From Kitasatospora mediocidica KCTC 9733 (GTDB taxonomy: Bacteria; Actinomycetota; Actinomycetes; Streptomycetales; Streptomycetaceae): DNA of 64,000 nucleotides. The position numbers and the translations under genes were made by a program. Below are positions 41,257 through 50,248 of the stretch, in pieces. The stretch lies in NCBI RefSeq assembly GCF_000744225.1, contig NZ_JQLN01000001.1, positions 558,001 through 622,000 on the forward strand, in the 5' to 3' direction. How positions within the stretch are numbered: position 1 is the first letter of the stretch; each line of letters starts with the position of its first letter. The notes beneath the pieces are model-generated. The model saw only the letters and a program-made list of their open reading frames with translations. It ran no database searches and was not told the origin of the DNA.

Positions 41257-42404
41257 CGCGTTCCCTCCGCCGCGCCGCTCTCCCACTCGCGGTTCAGCGC
41301 GTGGGCCTCCTCGGTGATGTCGATGCCGACCGGGCACCACACGATGCAGCGCCCGCAACCGACACACCCGGAGCTGCCGAACTGGTCGTGCCAGGTACCG
41401 AGTTTGTGCGTGGCCCACTGCCGGTAGCGGCTGTGGGAGGAGTCGCGGACCGGGCCGGTCGGGAGGTGGGAGAAGTCCCGGTCGAAGCAGGACTCCCAGT
41501 GCCGCCAGCGCTCGGCATGGTCGCCGGTCAGGTCCGTGACGTCCTCGACGGAGGTGCAGAAACAGGTCGGACAGGCCATCGTGCAGTTTCCGCAGGTCAG
41601 GCAGCGGGCAGCGACGTCGTCCCAGCGCTCGGCCGTGAGCGTCTCGCGCATCAGGACCTGCAGGTCCACCAACGGCATGCTGCGACCCATCCGGTCGGCC
41701 GCCTCGGCGACCCGGTCCCGCGCGGCGGTCCTGGTCGCGGCGTCGGCCACCCGGGCGGGCAACTCGGCCAGCACCGACTCCCCCTCCGCGCTCCCGGCCC
41801 GCACCAGGAAGCGGTGCCCGTCGCCGTCGACCACCTCCGTCAGCGCCAGGTCGTAGCCGGGACCCGCGGCCGGCCCGGACCCCATGGACACACAGAAGCA
41901 GGTGGCCCCCGGCTCGGTACACTCCACCGCCACCAGGAACGCCCGCTCCCGGCGCCCGACGTAGGCCGGATCGCTGTACATCCCGCCGGTCAGCACCCGG
42001 TCCTGGATCGCGATGGCCCGCAGGTCGCAGGGGCGCACGCCCAGGAAGGCGTAGGACGGCGGAACGCTCGCGTCCGCCGTCATCACCAGCGCGCCGTCAG
42101 CGCCACGAAGAGCGGTCCACTGCCGCACGCGCGGCGGGTGCAGGAACGTCTTCCAGGACTGCGGGCCCGCACTGTGCGCGAAGGCCGCGCCGTCCTCGCG
42201 CGCACGCAGCCGGTAGAGGCCGGCCTCCAGTTCGACGCCCCAGCCGTAGGGCAGGTCCGCGCCGTCGGAGAGCTCGGCCAGCACGATCGCCCCGTCGCGC
42301 ACCGTCGGCCCGACGACGGTCCGGCCGCGAGCCACCAGGACCGCGATCAGCGCGTCCAGGCCGTCCTTGTCGAGTACCGCGGTCGCCACCTCGTCGTCCG
42401 TCAT
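41253..42404 (-). CDS. hyhB: Dicluster 4Fe-4S hydrogenase subunit (HydB-like)
   Basis: 383 residues from ATG 42404, with GGGAGG upstream. An N-terminal region with CFCVSMGSGPAA and a C-terminal pair of 4Fe-4S motifs: CLTCGNCTMACPTCFCTSVE and CVGCGRCIVWCPVGIDITEE. This is the sulfhydrogenase beta / HydB-type electron-transfer subunit. It is the first gene of the five-gene hydrogenase operon and the promoter lies in the 174 bp shared with the protease gene. Confidence 0.93.
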   Translation of the reverse strand: MTDDEVATAVLDKDGLDALIAVLVARGRTVVGPTVRDGAIVLAELSDGADLPYGWGVELEAGLYRLRAREDGAAFAHSAGPQSWKTFLHPPRVRQWTALRGADGALVMTADASVPPSYAFLGVRPCDLRAIAIQDRVLTGGMYSDPAYVGRRERAFLVAVECTEPGATCFCVSMGSGPAAGPGYDLALTEVVDGDGHRFLVRAGSAEGESVLAELPARVADAATRTAARDRVAEAADRMGRSMPLVDLQVLMRETLTAERWDDVAARCLTCGNCTMACPTCFCTSVEDVTDLTGDHAERWRHWESCFDRDFSHLPTGPVRDSSHSRYRQWATHKLGTWHDQFGSSGCVGCGRCIVWCPVGIDITEEAHALNREWESGAAEGTR

Positions 42405-42469
42405 CACCAACCTCCCGGCGCCGATCATGCTGTCCGGGTCAGTATGGGCACGGACCCGGGGGCTGACGC

Positions 42470-42483
42470 GGGCCGACGGGCTC
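42470..42483. promoter_or_regulatory. Weak DevR/OsdR-like box, hydrogenase promoter
   Basis: GGGCCGACGGGCTC matches the island's dyad at about 12 of 14 positions. It is 66-79 nt upstream of the hydB-like start and about 95 nt upstream of the protease start, between the two divergent genes. Confidence 0.4.
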
Positions 42484-42578
42484 TGCTGTGGCTCAGGTGG
42501 CGGTGGACTTGACCCGTATGGACCCACCCACCCCGTGCACAGGACTGGTGGGTGCGGCGACCGGGAAGAGCCACGCGT

Positions 42579-43112
42579 ATGAGCAGCGCAGCGCGGATCG
42601 CCGTCATCGGTGTCGGGAACGAGTACCGCCACGACGACGGCCTCGGCTGGGCCGTGCTGGCCCGGCTCACCCGGCGAACCGAGCAGCTGCCGGACGGGAC
42701 CGCTCTCCGGGTCTGCGACGGTGACCCGGCCCGGCTCATCGGCCTGTGGGAGGGCGCCGACCTCGCCGTCGTGGTGGACGCCGCACACGCCCACCCCGGC
42801 CGGCCGGGCCGGGTGCACCGGCTCGGACTCGACGCCGGACCGTGGTCGAGTGCTGCGGGTACCACCAGTTCGCACGGGTTGGGACTCGGCGAAGCCGTCG
42901 AACTCGCCCGCACGCTCGACCGCCTACCGGGACGGCTCGTCGTCTACGCCGTCGAGGGTACGGACACCAGCCCGGGGATCGGCCTGTCACCCCTGGTCGC
43001 CGCCGCCGTGGGCCCGCTGGCCCGCCGGATCGCCGGCGAAATCGCATTTCACCACCGCCGCGGCAGGCCGGCGCCGTGTCGTCGGGAACCGCGCGAGTGT
43101 GAAGGTCCGTGA
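42579..43112 (+). CDS. Hydrogenase maturation endopeptidase
   Basis: 177 residues from ATG 42579. The family pattern IGVGNEYRHDDGLGWAVLAR (about 9-28) carries the nickel-binding Glu of GNE and the DDG motif; AVVVDAAHAHPGRPGRVHRL and SSHGLGLGEAVELA supply the second acidic residue and His. It cleaves the C-terminal tail of the large subunit after nickel insertion. No hypA-hypF genes are in the window, so the other maturation factors must be encoded elsewhere. Confidence 0.93.
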   Translation: MSSAARIAVIGVGNEYRHDDGLGWAVLARLTRRTEQLPDGTALRVCDGDPARLIGLWEGADLAVVVDAAHAHPGRPGRVHRLGLDAGPWSSAAGTTSSHGLGLGEAVELARTLDRLPGRLVVYAVEGTDTSPGIGLSPLVAAAVGPLARRIAGEIAFHHRRGRPAPCRREPRECEGP

Positions 43113-43190
43113 AGCGCCCGCCCGGCACGGTGGCCAGGACGGGACAGCAGGACAGCAGCTCGTCGCGGCGTGACGATCGGAAGGACGGCA

Positions 43191-43826
43191 TCAGCACTCG
43201 CCGTTCTCCGGACGGCGGTTGCGCCCGGACCAGAGCGGCTCGACCTGCTGCCAGCCACGCTCCCAACCATGCTCGGCCCGCCGGTCGAGCACCCGACGGC
43301 GGACGGTGTAGCCGGTCAACGCCGTGGCACCTGTGACAGCGAAGGCGCCGAGACCGTACAGTCCGGCCGTCGTCTCCACCTGGCGGTCGGGTTGCGGTGG
43401 CTTTGCCGGATTTCCGCTGTCGTCGACCCAGAGCGAAACGCGAACACCCGCCGCGGTTCCGGCCGGTACCGGGAGGACGCCGGTCCGGTGGTCGGTCGGC
43501 GGGTAGTCCCAGGCCGCCTTCGCCGAGGTGGCGGACAGCATCGGGTTGTCGCCGACCGCGGCCAGCGTGGTGGCGGTCACCTGGTGGCGGTGCCCGGCGG
43601 TCCGGTGGGCCTGTGCCAGCATGCCGTCCAGCCGAGTCAAGGCGAACAGCGTACTGAAGGCCACGCAGAGCACCAGGGTCACCGTGATGGTGAGCAGCAG
43701 CCGACTGCGGGCCCGGTCGACCGGGCGGCAGAGAGGGTTGCGGTCCTGCCCGACGGCGCGCCACAGCTGGCGCGCGAGCGGCGTGCAGGAGTGCGGGTGC
43801 CGGTGCGAGACAGATGCAGCGGGCAT
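43191..43826 (-). CDS. Rv1733c-like two-helix membrane protein
   Basis: 211 residues from ATG 43826, with GAGGAGG upstream. Two membrane helices (LLLTITVTLVLCVAFSTLFA near 47-66 and GLYGLGAFAVTGATALTGYT near 162-181) enclose an extracytoplasmic part with AAWDYPPTDHRTGVLPVPAG and VSLWVDDSGN. Length, helix position and the WDYPPTDHRTG type segment match Rv1733c-family proteins, one of which is a strongly induced DosR-regulon member in Mycobacterium tuberculosis. The function is unknown. A perfect dyad box lies about 100 nt upstream. Confidence 0.85.
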   Translation of the reverse strand: MPAASVSHRHPHSCTPLARQLWRAVGQDRNPLCRPVDRARSRLLLTITVTLVLCVAFSTLFALTRLDGMLAQAHRTAGHRHQVTATTLAAVGDNPMLSATSAKAAWDYPPTDHRTGVLPVPAGTAAGVRVSLWVDDSGNPAKPPQPDRQVETTAGLYGLGAFAVTGATALTGYTVRRRVLDRRAEHGWERGWQQVEPLWSGRNRRPENGEC

Positions 43827-44192
43827 GGCGCGCCTCCTCGGTGCCGCGCGGTTCCGCGGCGCTGCCCTCAGTCTGTTACACCGACCTCCGCAGCCCCTAG
43901 GGTCCAGCGGTACCGGGAGCCGGGCCGGTGGGCCCAACAGCTGGAGACCGTGCTCCAGTCGGTCAAACAAGCCGGGCCGGCATCCGACGGTTCGGCCGGC
44001 GTCCCACCCTCGCGCCGCGCCACGGTCAGCGGCGCAACCGTCACACGCCGCGCCGTCGAACGAGCCAATACTGATCAGAGCCGCCCGCAAGAACCCCCGT
44101 GAAAACGTCGAATCCCGAATTGCCGGTGCTCGGACAGGCCGACGCGTGACGTGCTGCTCGCCGGTGGTCCGCGAGCCACTCAGTGGGCCGCT
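43827..44192. other. Intergenic region holding the Rv1733c-like gene promoter
   Basis: 366 bp with no gene that I recognise. It contains the dyad GGGCCGGTGGGCCC at 43922-43935. The rest shows no clear terminator for the phosphoketolase gene ending at 44193... only short GC hairpins. Confidence 0.5.
43922..43935. promoter_or_regulatory. DevR/OsdR-like box before the Rv1733c-like gene
   Basis: GGGCCGGTGGGCCC, a 5-4-5 dyad, lies 96-109 nt upstream of the start at 43826, similar to the distance at oleate hydratase (94-107) and the USP gene. Confidence 0.55.
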
Positions 44193-46607
44193 TCAGGCGT
44201 TCCAGGTCCAGTCGGTGACCTCGGGCAGGTCGGTGCCGTGCTCGCGGATCCATGCCTGGTGGCGGAACCTCGTGTCGACCATCTGCTGGCGCAGGGACGC
44301 GGCACGGACGGCCAGGCCGGGCGTGCGGTCGATGACGTCCATGACCAGGCGGTAGCGGTCGAGGTCGTTGCGGACCACCATGTCGAAGGGCGTGGTGGTG
44401 GTCCCGGACTCCTTGTAGCCGCGTACGTGCAGGTGCGGGTGGACGGCGCGGCGGTAGGCGAGGCGGTGGATCAGCCAGGGGTAGCCGTGGTAGCCGAAGA
44501 TCACGGGCTTGTCCCGGGTGAAGAGGGCGTCGAACTCGGCGTCCGGCATGCCGTGCGGGTGCTCCTCGGCGGGCATCAGCCGGGCGATGTCCACCACGTT
44601 CACCACTCGCACTGCCAGCTCCGGCAGGTGGCGGCGGAGCAGGTCGGCGGCGGCCAGCACCTCCTGGGTGGGGACGTCACCGGCGCAGGCGAGGACCACG
44701 TCGGGCTCCCGGCTGCCGTCGTCGGTACCGGCCCACGGCCAGATACCGGCGCCGCGGGCGCAGTGCTCGCGGGCCTGTTCCAGGGTCAGCCAGTCGAAGC
44801 AGGGCTGCTTGCCCGCCACCACGACATTGACGTAGTCGCGGCTGCGCAGCACGTGGTCGGCGACGGCGAGCAGCGTGTTGGTGTCCGGCGGGAAGTAGAC
44901 GCGCACGGCCTCGGGGCTCTTGTTGAGGACGTGGTCGACGAAGCCGGGGTCCTGGTGGGAGAAGCCGTTGTGGTCCTGGCGCCAGACGTGCGAGGTGAGC
45001 AGGTAGTTGAGCGAGGCGATGGGCGCGCGCCAGGGGATCTGGCGGGTGGTGCGCAGCCACTTGATGTGCTGGTTGACCATGGAGTCGACGATGTGGACGA
45101 AGGCTTCGTAGCAGGAGAAGAGGCCGTGCCGGCCGGTGAGCAGGTAGCCCTCCAGCCAGCCCTGGCAGGTGTGTTCGGAGAGGATCTCCATCACCCGGCC
45201 GTCGTGTGCGAGGTGTTCGTCAGTGGGCAGGACCTCGGCCTGCCAGGCTTTGCCGGTGGCCGCGTAGACGTCCTGGAGGCGGTTGGAGGCGGTCTCGTCG
45301 GGGCCGACGATGCGGAAGTCACGGCGGGTGGCGGAGTCGGCCATCACCTGTTCCAACAACCCCCCGAGCACTCGGGTGGGTTCGTGCAGGGTGCTGCCGG
45401 GCTTGTCGACCGGGACGGCGTAGCGGTCCAACTGCGGGATCGGCAGCTCGCGCAGCAGCAGCCCGCCGTTGGTGTGCGGGTTGGCGCCGAGCCGGCGGGG
45501 GCCCTCGGGCACGCAGGCCAACACGTCGGCGGTCGGGCGGCCGTCTTCGTCGAAGAGTTCCTCGGGTCGGTAGGAGCGCAGCCATGTCTCCAGCTGGGCC
45601 AGGTGGGCGGGATTGTCACGGACCTGGTCGAGCGGTACCTGGTGGGCGCGCCAGGTGCCCTCCACCGGGACGCCGTCCACCACGGCCGGGCCGGTCCAGC
45701 CCTTGGGGGTACGCAGCACGATCACCGGCCAGGCCGGGCGCCCGGTCGCGCCTTCCGTGCGGGCGGCGTGCTGGATGCCGGCGATCCGGTCCAGCGCGGT
45801 GTCCATCGTCGCCGCCATCTCACGGTGGACCGTCAGCGGGTCCTCGCCGGTGACGTACAGCGGGTCGTGGCCGTAGCCGCGCAACAGGGCGTCGAGCTCG
45901 GCCTCGGGCACCCGGGAGAGCACCGTCGGGTTGGCGATCTTGTAGCCGTTCAGGTGCAGGATCGGCAGCACCGCGCCGTCGTGCACCGGGTCGAGGAACT
46001 TGTTGCTGTGCCAGGACGCGGCCAGCGGGCCGGTTTCTGCCTCTCCGTCGCCGATCACGCAGGTCACCAGCAGGCCCGGGTTGTCGAGCGCGGCCCCGTA
46101 GGCGTGCGAAAGGCTGTAGCCGAGCTCACCGCCCTCGTGGATGGAGCCGGGCGTCTCGGGGGCGACATGGCTGGGCACACCACCGGGGAAGGAGAACTGG
46201 CGGAACAGGCGGGTCATGCCGTCGGCGTCGCGGGTGATGTCCGGGTAGGTCTCGGTGTAGCTGCCCTCCAGCCAGGAGTTGGCCAGCACGGCCGGGCCGC
46301 CGTGGCCCGGGCCCCAGACGCAGATCGCGTCCAGGCCGCGTGCTCGGACCACCCGGTTGAGGTGGGTGTGCACCAGGTTCAGTCCGGGCGAGGTGCCCCA
46401 GTGGCCGAGCAGCCGCGGCTTGATGTGCTCCGGGGTGAGCGGCTCGCGCAGCAGCGGGTTGGCGAGCAGGTAGATCTGACCGACCGCCAGGTAGTTGGCG
46501 GCCCGCCAGTGGGCGTCGAGGGCGTGCAGCTCGTGCTCCGACAGGACTGCGGGCGGCAACGACGGTGTGACGCGCGGCTCGGTGGCGGCGGGCTGGGTGG
46601 CGGACAT
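44193..46607 (-). CDS. xfp: Phosphoketolase, full length
   Basis: 804 residues from ATG 46607, the usual family length. Splits xylulose 5-phosphate and/or fructose 6-phosphate with phosphate to acetyl phosphate and a shorter sugar phosphate, using thiamine diphosphate. Motifs: [110 protein letters not shown] and [11 protein letters not shown]. No acetate kinase gene is nearby. It is much more complete than the copy at 6481-8256. A dyad box lies 81-94 nt upstream, so induction at low oxygen is probable. Confidence 0.96.
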   Translation of the reverse strand: MSATQPAATEPRVTPSLPPAVLSEHELHALDAHWRAANYLAVGQIYLLANPLLREPLTPEHIKPRLLGHWGTSPGLNLVHTHLNRVVRARGLDAICVWGPGHGGPAVLANSWLEGSYTETYPDITRDADGMTRLFRQFSFPGGVPSHVAPETPGSIHEGGELGYSLSHAYGAALDNPGLLVTCVIGDGEAETGPLAASWHSNKFLDPVHDGAVLPILHLNGYKIANPTVLSRVPEAELDALLRGYGHDPLYVTGEDPLTVHREMAATMDTALDRIAGIQHAARTEGATGRPAWPVIVLRTPKGWTGPAVVDGVPVEGTWRAHQVPLDQVRDNPAHLAQLETWLRSYRPEELFDEDGRPTADVLACVPEGPRRLGANPHTNGGLLLRELPIPQLDRYAVPVDKPGSTLHEPTRVLGGLLEQVMADSATRRDFRIVGPDETASNRLQDVYAATGKAWQAEVLPTDEHLAHDGRVMEILSEHTCQGWLEGYLLTGRHGLFSCYEAFVHIVDSMVNQHIKWLRTTRQIPWRAPIASLNYLLTSHVWRQDHNGFSHQDPGFVDHVLNKSPEAVRVYFPPDTNTLLAVADHVLRSRDYVNVVVAGKQPCFDWLTLEQAREHCARGAGIWPWAGTDDGSREPDVVLACAGDVPTQEVLAAADLLRRHLPELAVRVVNVVDIARLMPAEEHPHGMPDAEFDALFTRDKPVIFGYHGYPWLIHRLAYRRAVHPHLHVRGYKESGTTTTPFDMVVRNDLDRYRLVMDVIDRTPGLAVRAASLRQQMVDTRFRHQAWIREHGTDLPEVTDWTWNA

Positions 46608-46687
46608 GCTGGCGGACTCCTCGGGGCCGGGGACGTGCGGGGCGCCGTACTGATACCCAGCGTCACAGATCGACCGCAGCACGCACA

Positions 46688-46701
46688 GGGCCGACCGGGC
46701 C
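46688..46701. promoter_or_regulatory. DevR/OsdR-like box before phosphoketolase
   Basis: GGGCCGACCGGGCC lies 81-94 nt upstream of the phosphoketolase start, a slightly imperfect version of the island's dyad. Confidence 0.5.
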
Positions 46702-46757
46702 ACGCAGGAGCAGTCGACCCGGGACTTGTGGCCCACTGTCGGCAGCTCGCACGCGTA

Positions 46758-46792
46758 GGCGGTGGACCCGGGACTTCCCGGGGTCCACCGCC
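46758..46792 (+). terminator. Hairpin with T tract
   Basis: GGCGGTGGACCC (46758-46769) pairs with 46781-46792, followed by TTTT on the plus strand. It sits between the carbamate kinase relic and the phosphoketolase promoter and may insulate them. Confidence 0.45.
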
Positions 46793-46849
46793 TTTTCCGA
46801 GTGGGTGCAGGCGGTCCGCGGGTGGGGCAACCCGGAAGCTGCCTGTGCT

Positions 46850-47205
46850 GCTCCGACCCGCGCGGCCTGGACGATGGTTCCGGTGGTTCCGAGCAAGATG
46901 CCAAGGGCATCGTCGAGCGGGCCGATCGCGGCAAGGCCAGCGGTGCGTTCGGCAAGGAGGGCGGCCGCTTCGACCTTGGGCCGCATGGAACCCGCCGGCA
47001 GGTCGAGGGCGCGCAGCTGTTCCGGGGTGGCCCGGAGCAGCGGGCCGGGGTGGGCGGCGCCGTAGTGGGTGAAGACGTGGGTGACCAGCGCGACGACCGG
47101 GCGGCCCGGCAGCCGGCCGACCAGGCGGTGGACGTCGGCGCGCAGCGCGTGGTCGGCTGGCGAGCTGTCCGCGTGCAGCACCAGCACGAGGCGGGTGGAG
47201 CCGGC
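46850..47205 (-). pseudogene. Carbamate kinase relic with internal deletion
   Basis: On the minus strand: [20 protein letters not shown] aligns with GLHNALPGRQVACLLNQTVV of the intact kinase at 53032. It then jumps to [40 protein letters not shown] and [19 protein letters not shown], aligning with the C-terminal third. The first 80 residues and about 110 internal residues are missing, while the frame stays open. It is adjacent to the oleate hydratase stop at 47205. Confidence 0.75.
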
Positions 47206-48776
47206 TACCGGCGGTGCATGGTCTCCAGTGCCTGCACGAGCACCCGGGGGTCGTGCAGGCCCTTGTAGACGGCCGGGGGCCGGTTGTCGAGCTTCAGCAG
47301 TTCGGCGACCGCGGTCCAGGCGGTGCGCACGGAGTACTCGACGGTGAAAACGACATCGTCGGGGACCTCGGCGAACTGGCCGACGAAGGCCAGGTTGGTC
47401 GAGCCCTTGGGAACGACCTGGGGCCGGTCGCCGTGCTTGCGGACGAGGAACTGGCTGGTGATGTAGGGCATCAGGCAGGGGGTGACCGTGGAGTTCTCCG
47501 TGATGTCCGCGATCGCCGGCTCGTCCAGGCGCAGGTGATGCAGCACCTCCTGGAGGATCTCCTGCCCGGTGCACCGGGACATCGGCTTGCGGACGAAGTC
47601 TCCGACCGTGTCCGGGAAGAGACCGTAGCCCCACCAGACGTAGACGCCCTCAGGCTGCTCGCGGTAGACGGGCTGGTGGTTGAGGACGATGGTGAGCAGC
47701 CAGCTGGACGAGGAGAAGGTCATCAAGCCGCCCCTGCCGGTCTGCCGGCCGCTGAGCTTTTCCACCAGGTCGAGGAAGGCCGGGTCCTTGGCCGTGACCG
47801 TGAAGGACTCCCAGGTGGAGTCGCCGACGCTGCGGTCGAAGGCGGACGGGTTGCCGAAGTCCTCACGGCCGCGGGCGAGTCGGTGCCAGAGCTGCCAGGC
47901 GCCGGACTGCCGGGTGGTGTCCGGGACGGGGGCGGCGGTGTCCGAGCCGAGTGCGGAGTTGGCGGTCATGGAGCCGTTGGTGACGAAGACCAGGTCCTTC
48001 GGTGCGACGTCGATCTGTTCGTCACGGCCGCCTTGGCGCAGCAGGACGCGCTCCACGGTCGTCCCGGCGCCCGGCTTGAACGCGAGGTCGGTCACCAGGC
48101 ATCCGGTGCGGATGACGACTCCCTGCGCCCGCAGCCAACTGACCAGCGGCAGCACGATCGAGTCGTACTGGTTGTAGCGGGTGCGGTAGATCCCGGACAT
48201 GGTCTCGAAGGTCGGGAAGAGGTGGACGAAGCGGTTGAGGTAGCGGCGGAACTCGACGGCGCTGTGCCACGGTTCGAAGGCGAAGGTGGTGCACCACATG
48301 TACCAGAAGTTGGTGGTGAAGAAGCCCTCGCCGAAGCAGTCGGTGATCCGCTTGCCGTCCAGCAGCCGTTCCGGCGTAGCCAGGCACCTGACGAGTTCGA
48401 GGCGGTCGCGCTCGGAGAACCCCAGCGAGTGGGTGTCGACGATCTCGCCGTGCTGGTCGACCAGGCGCGAGGCGTCGTCCCAGGGGAAGTCCGCATGGGC
48501 CTCGAAGGTGTCCTGCGTGACGGACTTGGCGGGGTCGTCGATCGAGGGGATCGTGGACAGCAGGTCGTAGGTGCAGCGGAACTGCGCCTCGAACATCCGC
48601 CCTCCGCGCATGGTGTAGCCCGTGTCGGGTGTCCCACCGGCGTCCAGGCTGCCGCCGAACTGGTCCTGCTCCTCCAGGATCTGGATGTCACTGCCGGCGA
48701 AGCCGCCGTCCCGGATGAGGAACGCGGCCGCCGACAGTGCGGCGATGCCGCCTCCGACGAGGTAGGCCTTTGCCAT
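47205..48776 (-). CDS. ohyA: Oleate hydratase
   Basis: 523 residues. FAD-binding start AYLVGGGIAALSAAAFLIRD, ILEEQDQFGGSLDAGG, YTMRGGRMFEAQFRCTYDLL, and MWCTTFAFEPWHSAVEFRRY, all typical of the MCRA/oleate hydratase family (usually 520-590 residues). It adds water to the cis-9 bond of unsaturated fatty acids to form 10-hydroxy acids, an FAD-dependent but redox-neutral reaction. It protects from free fatty acids and needs no oxygen. A perfect dyad box is upstream. Its place in a hypoxia island is unusual and worth noting. Confidence 0.93.
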   Translation of the reverse strand: MAKAYLVGGGIAALSAAAFLIRDGGFAGSDIQILEEQDQFGGSLDAGGTPDTGYTMRGGRMFEAQFRCTYDLLSTIPSIDDPAKSVTQDTFEAHADFPWDDASRLVDQHGEIVDTHSLGFSERDRLELVRCLATPERLLDGKRITDCFGEGFFTTNFWYMWCTTFAFEPWHSAVEFRRYLNRFVHLFPTFETMSGIYRTRYNQYDSIVLPLVSWLRAQGVVIRTGCLVTDLAFKPGAGTTVERVLLRQGGRDEQIDVAPKDLVFVTNGSMTANSALGSDTAAPVPDTTRQSGAWQLWHRLARGREDFGNPSAFDRSVGDSTWESFTVTAKDPAFLDLVEKLSGRQTGRGGLMTFSSSSWLLTIVLNHQPVYREQPEGVYVWWGYGLFPDTVGDFVRKPMSRCTGQEILQEVLHHLRLDEPAIADITENSTVTPCLMPYITSQFLVRKHGDRPQVVPKGSTNLAFVGQFAEVPDDVVFTVEYSVRTAWTAVAELLKLDNRPPAVYKGLHDPRVLVQALETMHRR

Positions 48777-48869
48777 GGTGTGCTCCTGTGTTCGCTGTTG
48801 GTGGTCGGTGCTCGGCGCACCGTCGGGGCTCTGCTTGCCACCCTGCTCCGTGCGGCGGGTGGCGTCGGT

Positions 48870-48883
48870 GGGCCGTTGGTCCC
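48870..48883. promoter_or_regulatory. DevR/OsdR-like box before oleate hydratase
   Basis: GGGCCGTTGGTCCC, one of the best matches to the island dyad, lies 94-107 nt upstream of the oleate hydratase start. Confidence 0.65.
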
Positions 48884-48992
48884 TGCTGGGTGTCCGGTCG
48901 GCCCGGTGGTGCGGGCCGACCGCGGTGGGCTGCTTGGGGTGTCTCCGGTGATGTGGGCAACTCGGTTGCCGGCCCCACGGATCAAGCCTGTG

Positions 48993-50213
48993 TCAGGCCG
49001 GGTCGCGCTGGATGGGGCAGGTCATGCAGCGCGGGCCGCCGCGGCCTCGGCCCAGCTCGCTGCCGCGGATGCCGATCACCTTGATGCCCTGGTCGCGCAG
49101 GTAGGTGTTGGTGGTGGTGTTGCGTTCGTAGCCGACGACGAGACCGGGGCTGAGGGCGAGGAAGTTGTTGCCGTCGTCCCACTGCTCGCGTTCGGCTGCG
49201 CGCGCGTCGAGCGGGGCGGTGAGCAGGCGGACGCGGTCGAGTTCCAGGGCGGCGGCCAGCGCGGCGTCGAGGTTGTCGTTCTCTCGGACGTCGAAGCCGG
49301 TGGTCCGGGTGGGGTGGGACGTGAGGGTCCAGGAACGCATCGGCGGGAGTTCGGGATAGAGCGCGAAGGCGTCCCGGTCGACCATCGAGAGCACGGTGTC
49401 CAGGTGCATGAAGGCGCGGCCGACAGGGAGTTGGACGGCGATCACCCGCTGGGTGTCGTGCGCGGCGAAGAGGCGCCGGGTGAGGAGTTCGACGGCCTGC
49501 GGGGTGGTGCGCTCGCCCATGCCGATCATCACGGTGCCGTGCCCCAGGACGTGGACGTCGCCGCCCTCGATGGTGGCGGGACCGTGGTCGGTGGTGCCGT
49601 CCAGCAGGGTGTGGGTGCCGGCGAATCGGGGGTGGAAGCGGTAGATGGCGGCACTGTGGACGGTCTCGCGGCGGCGAGCGGCCTTCGCCATCGGGTTGAC
49701 GCAGATCCGGTCGCCGATCCAGCAGGAGTTGTCGCGCTGGAAGAGGTGGTTGGGCAGCGGGGTGAGGGCGAAGTCCTGGTCACCAAGGCTGTTCCAGACC
49801 AGGCTGTGCGGGCCCACTAGGTGCAGGTCGTGCTTGAGGACGCCGCCGATCAGGTAGGCGGCGAGGGTGGTGCCATCGACCTCCTCGCACAGTTCGCGCA
49901 CCGGGTTGACGAGGGCGGGGCCGACGGTGTGCTCGTTGACGACCTGCTCCAGAACCCACCAGCGGGCCTCGGGGATGTCCAGGGTCTGGGCGAGCAGGTC
50001 GGCGAAGTAGTGGACCCGGACACCGTGGTCGCGCAGCACCTGCGCGAAGGCGTCGTGCTCCTCGCGGGCGCGCTCGGCCCACAGGATGTCGTCGAACAGC
50101 AGGGCATCGACGTTACGGGGCGTCAACCGGGACAGTTCCAGGCCCGGGCGGTGCAGGACGGCCTGGCGCAGGGTGCCGACCTCGGAGTCGACGCGGAAGG
50201 TGTTCGGGGTCAT
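48993..50213 (-). CDS. arcA: Arginine deiminase
   Basis: 406 residues from ATG 50213. Converts arginine to citrulline and ammonia, the first step of the ATP-yielding deiminase route. Motifs: [88 protein letters not shown] and the catalytic Cys in [13 protein letters not shown] at the C-terminus. The permease gene lies 35 nt upstream in the same direction. ATP is made by carbamate kinase at 53032. Confidence 0.96.
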   Translation of the reverse strand: MTPNTFRVDSEVGTLRQAVLHRPGLELSRLTPRNVDALLFDDILWAERAREEHDAFAQVLRDHGVRVHYFADLLAQTLDIPEARWWVLEQVVNEHTVGPALVNPVRELCEEVDGTTLAAYLIGGVLKHDLHLVGPHSLVWNSLGDQDFALTPLPNHLFQRDNSCWIGDRICVNPMAKAARRRETVHSAAIYRFHPRFAGTHTLLDGTTDHGPATIEGGDVHVLGHGTVMIGMGERTTPQAVELLTRRLFAAHDTQRVIAVQLPVGRAFMHLDTVLSMVDRDAFALYPELPPMRSWTLTSHPTRTTGFDVRENDNLDAALAAALELDRVRLLTAPLDARAAEREQWDDGNNFLALSPGLVVGYERNTTTNTYLRDQGIKVIGIRGSELGRGRGGPRCMTCPIQRDPA

Positions 50214-50248
50214 GGGAGTGCTCCTCAACAACGCGGGCGGGGTGGGGT

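Noticed and set aside
44151..47072. 973-codon plus-strand frame opposite phosphoketolase
   Set aside because: The minus strand encodes a complete phosphoketolase; the plus frame has shadow composition (Val/Gly/Gln-rich, no domain).
47214..49820. 868-codon plus-strand frame opposite oleate hydratase and arginine deiminase
   Set aside because: It spans two well-supported minus-strand genes and their gap, with no domain of its own.
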